NCBI RefSeq assembly: GCF_014217625.1
Contig: NZ_CP043641.1
Location: 1,984,001-2,048,000 of the forward strand
Length of the DNA stretch: 64,000 bases
Reading direction: 5' to 3'
Origin: Leifsonia shinshuensis
GTDB lineage: Bacteria > Actinomycetota > Actinomycetes > Actinomycetales > Microbacteriaceae
Part shown: piece by piece, positions 58,875 through 64,000 of the stretch
How positions within the stretch are numbered: the first letter of the stretch is position 1
Layout of the letters: each line of letters opens with the position of its first letter
Notes under the pieces: generated by a model
Databases searched by the model: none
Told to the model about the DNA's origin: nothing
Seen by the model: the letters and a program-made list of their open reading frames with translations, nothing else
Made by a program: the position numbers and the translations under genes

Positions 58875-60311
58875 CTAGGCAGGAAGGGAAAGATACTGCG
58901 TTTCGAGAAACTCCAGGATCCCTTCGAAACCCCCTTCGCGTCCGAGACCGCTCTGCTTGACACCGCCGAACGGGGCAGCCGGGTCGCTGATGACACCTCG
59001 GTTGACACCCACCATCCCGGATTGGAGACGAAACGCGAACCGCACGGCGTCGCCTTCCGGACCGAACACGTACGCACTCAGTCCGAACTCCGAATCGTTC
59101 GCCATTAGGAGTGCGTCTTCAACATCGTCGTACCGCACGATCGCAGCGACGGGACCGAAGATCTCTGTCGAGTTGATCGTGGAACCGTGCGCTACTCCCT
59201 TCAGGATCGTCGCCGGATAGAAGCATCCGCTGGACTCATCGGCGCCACCGAGAACGATGGTCGCCCCCTCACCGACCGCGGTCTCGACGAGTTCAGCGAC
59301 TTTGTCGCGTTCCCGTTGCGAAACCAGCGCACCGAGCGTGTTCGATCGGGTGCTTCCCGGCCCGAGCGTGAACGCCAAGAATCTGTCCGTGAGTCGAGCA
59401 AGGAACTCCTCATGCAACGAGGCGTGGACGTAGATGCGGTTGGCTGCGGTGCACGCGGAGCCGCCGTTGCGCATCTTCGCATCGACCGTGCCAGCGATGG
59501 CGACGTCCAGATCAGCGCCCGGCAGCACGACGAGCGGAGCGTTACCGCCCAGCTCCATCGATGTGCTCACGACCCGACGGGCGGAGGAGGCGAGCAGCTG
59601 GCGGCCGACCTCCGTCGAGCCCGTGAACGAGAGCTTCCTCACCCGGGCGTCCGCCAGCATCGATTCGACGGCCGGGCCGACTGGCTTGGGCGTGACGAGG
59701 TTGACCACGCCGGCCGGCACGCGCGCTCGGTTCAGCAGCTCGACGATGAACGCGGCGGTGAGGGGTGTCTCCGAGGCCGGCTTGAGGACGACGGTGCAGC
59801 CGGCGGCTAGGGCGGGGGCGATCTTGCGTGCCGCCATCGCCGCTGGGAAGTTCCACGGAGTGATCAGCAGCGAGACGCCGATCGACTGGTGAGTGACCAC
59901 GATCCGCTTGTCACCCGAGGGGGAACCTCGATACTCGCCGGGGATACGCACTGCCTCTTCGGCGAACCACCGGAAGAACTCCGCGGAGTACTTGGCTTCG
60001 ACGATCGCGTCCGGCCACGCCTTACCGTTCTCAGCCACAATGATCGCGGCGAGGGTCTCAGCCTCCGCCGTCATCAGTTCGAACACTCGTCGAAGCAGTT
60101 CGCTCCGTTCCCTGGGGGGCGTCGCGCTCCAGCTCGGGAACGCGTCGCCGGCGGCATCGACCGCGGCCTCGCAGTCCTCCAGTGCGGCCGCAGCGAACGA
60201 GGCCAGGAGTTTACCGGTGGCCGGGTCGAGAACGGGAAAGCGGCGACCGTCCGCGCCGGCGCGCCACGCGCCGTTGATGAACAGGTCAGTCGGACCTTCG
60301 TATGCAGTCAT
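58875..60311 (-). CDS. Aldehyde dehydrogenase (succinate-semialdehyde dehydrogenase type)
   Basis: A 478-residue ALDH of the GabD branch: ITPWNFPAAMAARKIAPALA, Glu253 in MELGGNAPLVV and Cys287 in NGGSACTAANRIYVH. It lies two bases after the stop of hpaD, so it is in the homoprotocatechuate operon. In that pathway succinate semialdehyde is an end product, formed by the aldolase step; this enzyme would convert it to succinate. A different gene from the one at 27175, with limited similarity. Confidence 0.88.
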   Translation of the reverse strand: MTAYEGPTDLFINGAWRAGADGRRFPVLDPATGKLLASFAAAALEDCEAAVDAAGDAFPSWSATPPRERSELLRRVFELMTAEAETLAAIIVAENGKAWPDAIVEAKYSAEFFRWFAEEAVRIPGEYRGSPSGDKRIVVTHQSIGVSLLITPWNFPAAMAARKIAPALAAGCTVVLKPASETPLTAAFIVELLNRARVPAGVVNLVTPKPVGPAVESMLADARVRKLSFTGSTEVGRQLLASSARRVVSTSMELGGNAPLVVLPGADLDVAIAGTVDAKMRNGGSACTAANRIYVHASLHEEFLARLTDRFLAFTLGPGSTRSNTLGALVSQRERDKVAELVETAVGEGATIVLGGADESSGCFYPATILKGVAHGSTINSTEIFGPVAAIVRYDDVEDALLMANDSEFGLSAYVFGPEGDAVRFAFRLQSGMVGVNRGVISDPAAPFGGVKQSGLGREGGFEGILEFLETQYLSLPA

Positions 60312-60313
60312 CT

Positions 60314-61447
60314 CTAAACCTGCGCCCCCAGCTTGAAGCCGTGGGTCTCGTCGTCCTTGCGGGTGTACGAGAACCCGTCGGCGCCGATCGTGACCGCCAT
60401 CTCGGAGTCGTCGGTGCGCGTGGTGAGCGGCTGCGGGTTGCCGTCGAGGTCGAGCACGAGGGAGGCATCGGTGTACCAGGAGGGCACGACGGGGTTGCCC
60501 CACCAGTCGCGGCGCTGGTTGTCGTGGACGTCCCAGGTGACGACGGGGTTGTCGGGGTCGCCGGTGTAGTAGTCCTGCGTGTAGATCTCGACGCGGTGGC
60601 CGTCGGGGTCGCGCAGGTAGAGGTAGAACGCGTTGGAGACGCCGTGGCGGCCGGGGCCGCGCTCGATGGCGTCGCTGCGTCGGAGGGCGCCGAGCTTGTC
60701 GCAGATGGCGATGATGTTGTGCTTCTCGTGGGTGGCGAACGCGACGTGGTGCATGCGCGGGCCGTCGCCGCCGGTCATGGCGGTGTCGTGGACGGTGGGC
60801 TTGCGGCGCATCCACGCGGCGTAGGTGGTGCCGGCCTCGTCCTGGATGTCCTCCGTGACGCGGAAGCCGAGGTCTTCCATGTACTTCACGGCGCGCGGGA
60901 CGTCGGGGGTGACCTGGTTGAAGTGGTCGAGCCGGACGAGCGCGCCCGGGGTGTAGAGGTCGTAGCGCCAGGCCAGGCGCTCGACGTGCTCGACCTCGTA
61001 GAAGAACTCGTACGGGAACCCGAGCGGGTCCTCCACGCGGACGCTGTCGCCGACACCCTTCGTGAAGCCCTCCGCACGGCGCTCGACCCGGCAGCCGAGC
61101 TCGGTATAGAAGGCGACGGCGCGGTCGAGGTCTTCGGGGGTGCGCACCCGGTAGGCGAATGCGGCGACGGCGGCGATCGGGCCCTTGCGCAGCACGAGGT
61201 TGTGGTGGATGAACTCCTCGAGGCTGCGCAGGTAGACGGTGTCCTCGTCCTCCTCGGTGATGTGGAGGTCGAGCACGTCGACGTAGAAGTTGCGGCTCGC
61301 TTCGAGGTCGGTGACCACGATCTCCATGTACGCGCAGCGCACGATGTCCGGCGGGGCGGCCTGGGGCGTCGGGATGCGGTCGGTCGGTGCGGGGATCGGG
61401 TCGGTCAGGCCGACCACGGGCTCCGGGCCATCGGGGGTGATGCTCAT
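60314..61447 (-). CDS. hpaD: 3,4-dihydroxyphenylacetate 2,3-dioxygenase
   Basis: A 377-residue extradiol ring-cleavage dioxygenase of the vicinal-oxygen-chelate class, acting on homoprotocatechuate. Metal ligands His175 (VRLDHFNQV), His234 (RMHHVAFAT) and Glu287 (HRVEIYTQDYYTGD) fall exactly 20 residues after those of the Brevibacterium fuscum enzyme (155, 214, 267), so the only length difference before them is at the N-terminus. The C-terminal lid (WDVHDNQRRDWWGNPVVPSW) is also present. Product: 5-carboxymethyl-2-hydroxymuconate semialdehyde, the substrate of the neighbouring HpaE. Confidence 0.93.
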   Translation of the reverse strand: MSITPDGPEPVVGLTDPIPAPTDRIPTPQAAPPDIVRCAYMEIVVTDLEASRNFYVDVLDLHITEEDEDTVYLRSLEEFIHHNLVLRKGPIAAVAAFAYRVRTPEDLDRAVAFYTELGCRVERRAEGFTKGVGDSVRVEDPLGFPYEFFYEVEHVERLAWRYDLYTPGALVRLDHFNQVTPDVPRAVKYMEDLGFRVTEDIQDEAGTTYAAWMRRKPTVHDTAMTGGDGPRMHHVAFATHEKHNIIAICDKLGALRRSDAIERGPGRHGVSNAFYLYLRDPDGHRVEIYTQDYYTGDPDNPVVTWDVHDNQRRDWWGNPVVPSWYTDASLVLDLDGNPQPLTTRTDDSEMAVTIGADGFSYTRKDDETHGFKLGAQV

Positions 61448-61496
61448 GGTGCTGTGCTTCCTCTTCTTCGAGTGCGGTCTCAGTGGATCGGCGGCG

Positions 61497-62993
61497 TCAG
61501 TTGGCGCCGAACCGTGCGGTGTGGACGGGGCCGAGCGTGATGTGCACAGCCTGCTGGTCGGTGTAGAAGTCGATGGAACGGTAGCCGCCCTCGTGGCCGA
61601 GACCGGACGCCTTCACACCGCCGAACGGGGTGCGGAGGTCGCGGACGTTGTGCGAGTTCAACCACACCATCCCGGCCTCCACGTTCTGGGCGAAGGTGTG
61701 CGCGCGCTCCAGGTCGTTGGTCCAGAGGTAGGCGGCGAGGCCGTAGCGCACGCCGTTCGCGAGCTCCAGGGCCTCCGCGTCGGAGTCGAACGGGGTGATC
61801 GCGACGACCGGGCCGAAGATCTCCTCCTGGAAGATCCGCGCGTCGGGCTTCACGTCGGCGAACACGGTCGGCGCGACGTAGTTGCCGTGCTCCAGGCCCT
61901 CCGGGCGGCCGCCGCCGGCGAGCAGGCGGCCCTCGCCCTTGCCGATCTCGACGTAGCTCATCACCTTCTCGAAGTGCTCGGGGTGCACGAGCGCACCGAC
62001 CTCGGTGGCCGGGTCGTGCGGGTCGCCGACGACGATGTTCTTCGCGCGGGCGGCGTAGCGCTCGCAGAACTCGTCGTAGATCGCACGCTCGACGAGGATG
62101 CGGGACCCGGCGGTGCAGCGCTCGCCGTTCAGCGAGAAGACGCCGAACAGGGTCGAGTCGATCGCGGCGTCGAGGTCGGCGTCGGCAAACACGACGGCGG
62201 GCGACTTGCCGCCGAGCTCCATCGAGAGGCCCTTCAGGAAGGGGGCGGCGTTGGCGAAGATCAGCTGGCCGGTGCGGCTCTCGCCGGTGAACGAGATGAG
62301 CGGTACGTCCGGGTGCTTGACCAGCGCGTCGCCGGCCTCCTCGCCCAGGCCGTTGACCAGGTTGAAGACGCCGTCGGGCACGCCGGCCTCGCGGAAGATC
62401 TCCGCCCACAGGGAGGCCGACAGCGGCGTGAACTCGGCCGGCTTGAGCACCACCGTGTTGCCGGTCGCCAGCGCCGGGGCGAGCTTCCAGCTCTCGAGCA
62501 TGAACGGCGTGTTCCACGGCGTGATCAGGCCCGCGACGCCGATCGGCTTGCGGTTGACGTAGTTGAGCTGGCTGCCCGGCACCTTGTAGGCGTCGTCGGC
62601 CTGCGCCACGATCAGGTCGGTGAAGAACCGGAAGTTCTCCGCGGCCCGGCGGGCCTGGCCGAGCGCCTGCGTGATCGGGAGGCCGGTGTCGAAGGTCTCG
62701 AGCTCGGCGAGCCGGGCGTCCTGCGCCTCCACGGCGTCGGCGATGCGGTTCAACACCCGGGCGCGCTCGCGCGGCTTCATCCGCGGCCAGGGACCTTCCT
62801 TGAACGCGCGGGTCGCAGCGGCGACGGCGAGGTCGATGTCCTCCTTCTGGCCGGCGGCGGCCTGCACGTAGGTCTGGTTCGACACCGGGTCGAGCACGTC
62901 GAAGGTCGCGCCCGAGACACTGTCGACGAACGTCCCGTCGATGAAGTGCTGGATGGTGGTGGGGAGGTTCTCGGGAACGTAGTGCTGCGCCAT
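61497..62993 (-). CDS. hpaE: 5-carboxymethyl-2-hydroxymuconate semialdehyde dehydrogenase
   Basis: A 498-residue ALDH with Glu259 (MELGGKSPAVVFADADLDAA) and Cys293 (LNGERCTAGSRILVE), and the HpaE-type N-terminus HYVPENLPTTIQHFIDGTFV. It oxidises the ring-cleavage product of HpaD with NAD. AGGAGG six to seven bases before ATG 62993. It is followed on the same strand by hpaD and the other semialdehyde dehydrogenase. Confidence 0.92.
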   Translation of the reverse strand: MAQHYVPENLPTTIQHFIDGTFVDSVSGATFDVLDPVSNQTYVQAAAGQKEDIDLAVAAATRAFKEGPWPRMKPRERARVLNRIADAVEAQDARLAELETFDTGLPITQALGQARRAAENFRFFTDLIVAQADDAYKVPGSQLNYVNRKPIGVAGLITPWNTPFMLESWKLAPALATGNTVVLKPAEFTPLSASLWAEIFREAGVPDGVFNLVNGLGEEAGDALVKHPDVPLISFTGESRTGQLIFANAAPFLKGLSMELGGKSPAVVFADADLDAAIDSTLFGVFSLNGERCTAGSRILVERAIYDEFCERYAARAKNIVVGDPHDPATEVGALVHPEHFEKVMSYVEIGKGEGRLLAGGGRPEGLEHGNYVAPTVFADVKPDARIFQEEIFGPVVAITPFDSDAEALELANGVRYGLAAYLWTNDLERAHTFAQNVEAGMVWLNSHNVRDLRTPFGGVKASGLGHEGGYRSIDFYTDQQAVHITLGPVHTARFGAN

Positions 62994-63024
62994 GCGCGGC
63001 CTCCTGTTTCTCTGGAGTGAGTGG

Positions 63025-63741
63025 TCAGTGGTGGGCGTGCTCGTCCTGATACGCGTGACTGCGCTGATAAGCGTGGAAGGCGTCCAGGGTGGCGAGCCGA
63101 TGCCGGCGGGCGGCGAGCTCGATCTCGAGCGGCTCGGCGCCCGACTCGATGAGGGACACGATGTGCTCGTGCTCGGCGACCGACTCGCGGGCGCGGCCGG
63201 GAACGAAGCTGAAGACGGAGTCGCGCAGCACGGCCAGGCGGTTCCAGCCGCGGTGCACGAGGTCGAGGATGTGCGGGTTCGGGCACTCCTCGAACAGCAC
63301 GGAGTGGAACTCCAGGTTGAGCTGCGTGAAGCGGTGCGGGTCGAAGCCGTCGAGGCTCGCGATCATCGCCTCGTTGACCTGGCGCGCCCGGCGCAGGTGC
63401 TCGGCGGTGAGTCGCGGGGCGGAGAGCTGCGTGGCCGCGCCCTCCACCAGCGCGAGCGTCTCCATCGTGTACGTGTACTCGGTGGGGTGCAGGAACGCGA
63501 CCTGGGCTCCGACGTTCTTCTCGAACGTCACCAGGCCCTCGGCCTCCAGCCGGCGGATCGCCTCGCGCACCGGCACGACGCTGATGCCGAGCTCGCCCGC
63601 GATCGACCCGAGCACCAGGCGGAAGCCCGAGACGTACCGGCCGTCCTCGACCCGCTCGCGGATGAACTCGTAGGCGAGCTGCGACTTGCTCGGCGCGACC
63701 TCCTTCGCAGTCGTGTCGGCCTTCAGCGCTGTGTCAGCCAT
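63025..63741 (-). CDS. GntR-family regulator (FCD domain) of the hpa genes
   Basis: A 238-residue regulator: winged HTH (RYVSGFRLVLGSIAGELGIS, VVPVREAIRRLEAEGLVTFE) and an FCD domain with metal-type residues (TQLNLEFHSVLFEECPNPHI, VAEHEHIVSLIESGAEPLEI). A His-rich C-terminus (HAYQDEHAHH) is unusual. It overlaps the RraA-like gene by 19 bases and precedes hpaE by 31 bp, so it is inside the operon and probably controls it. Confidence 0.88.
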   Translation of the reverse strand: MADTALKADTTAKEVAPSKSQLAYEFIRERVEDGRYVSGFRLVLGSIAGELGISVVPVREAIRRLEAEGLVTFEKNVGAQVAFLHPTEYTYTMETLALVEGAATQLSAPRLTAEHLRRARQVNEAMIASLDGFDPHRFTQLNLEFHSVLFEECPNPHILDLVHRGWNRLAVLRDSVFSFVPGRARESVAEHEHIVSLIESGAEPLEIELAARRHRLATLDAFHAYQRSHAYQDEHAHH

Positions 63742-63998
63742 GCGGCGTACCTCTCTTTCCAAGCGGCGTTCATCGGGAACAGGCCTTCGATGCGCTCGCC
63801 GGCCGCGACCATCTCGGCGATGAACTCCTCTTCGCGCTCCTGCTCGATCGCGTCGGCCACGACCTCCTCGACCAGGGCGGGCGGGATGACGAGCAGCCCG
63901 TCGGCGTCGCCCACGATCACGTCGCCCGGCAGCACCGTGGCTCCGCCGCAGGCGATCGCGACGTCCGCGTCCCACGGCACATGCTTGCGGCCGAGCAC
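63723..63998 (-). CDS. RraA/HMG-aldolase-like protein, C-terminal part (5' end outside window)
   Basis: The final 91 codons of an RraA-like fold protein: ATVLPGDVIVGDADGLLVIP, EEVVADAIEQEREEEFIAEM and GLFPMNAAWKERYAAW. The G-D-x-x-x-x-D-x-D-G-x-x-x-I-P motif is family-specific. In aromatic meta-cleavage operons such proteins are often 4-hydroxy-4-methyl-2-oxoglutarate aldolases or oxaloacetate decarboxylases. The start lies beyond the right end of the window. Confidence 0.82.
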   Translation of the reverse strand: MLGRKHVPWDADVAIACGGATVLPGDVIVGDADGLLVIPPALVEEVVADAIEQEREEEFIAEMVAAGERIEGLFPMNAAWKERYAAWLTQR

Positions 63999-64000
63999 CG

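Noticed and set aside
1..64000. CRISPR arrays, rRNA and tRNA genes
   Set aside because: No regularly spaced near-identical repeats with unique spacers; the array at 6201-6465 has no spacers. No rRNA- or tRNA-like sequence was recognised by eye, which is not a substitute for a covariance search.

Overview
The window is high-GC DNA from an actinobacterium. The 3-hydroxyacyl-dehydratase pair beside murB, an actinobacterial-type recQ with a phosphoribosyltransferase-like tail, an actinobacterial LexA box and the codon usage fit the Microbacteriaceae best (Leifsonia-like). This is an inference from gene content, not from a marker gene. No rRNA, tRNA or CRISPR array was seen.

Layout. 1-8.8 kb looks like stable chromosome: the end of a polysaccharide tyrosine kinase, an O-antigen-ligase-like protein with a GT4 glycosyltransferase, recQ, a degenerate 33-34 bp repeat array, murB with two MaoC-type dehydratases, and a 27-codon peptide gene with its own promoter, ribosome binding site and terminator. 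8.9-14.1 kb is a scrap zone: a GNAT-like ORF, fragments of an ABC ATPase and a DUF4041/T5orf172 protein, a two-helix membrane protein and an IS3-family element with a frameshifted transposase. 14.4-30.3 kb is a nitrogen-compound catabolic cluster: nitrilase, two NCS1 permeases, acyl-CoA-dehydrogenase-like enzyme, two regulators next to the permeases, amidase, arginase-family ureohydrolase, glutamate dehydrogenase, cupin, semialdehyde dehydrogenase, a frameshifted FAH hydrolase and a cysteine hydrolase. It fits an amide/guanidino compound feeding into 4-aminobutyrate, succinate and ammonia. 33.1-39.9 kb holds an RbsABC-type importer with a PxpA homologue, a second amidase and a GntR regulator.

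40-55 kb is accessory DNA of the defence-island or integrated-plasmid kind. It has a six-gene overlapping operon of unknown function (two tandem zinc-ribbon paralogues and four small proteins, most sharing one module). Next is a LexA-controlled gene pair, then a HIRAN-domain protein. A ubiquitin-like conjugation operon follows: DUF2188, a three-helix membrane protein, a single multiubiquitin-type Ubl, an E2-like protein and a JAB-E1 fusion. An XRE/ImmA-IrrE pair beside it appears to share an 18-bp operator with the Ubl operon. A dead recombinase lies at 54 kb. Two paralogous GntR-like genes (30.7 and 46.2 kb) each sit behind a related ~215-bp AT-rich non-coding block, as if two copies of a plasmid or ICE control region remain.

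55-64 kb returns to metabolism: an MBL-fold/SnoaL pair with a divergent HxlR regulator, a 3'-truncated oxidoreductase, a frameshifted LacI regulator, and a homoprotocatechuate meta-cleavage segment (semialdehyde dehydrogenase, hpaD, hpaE, GntR regulator, RraA-like protein running off the end).
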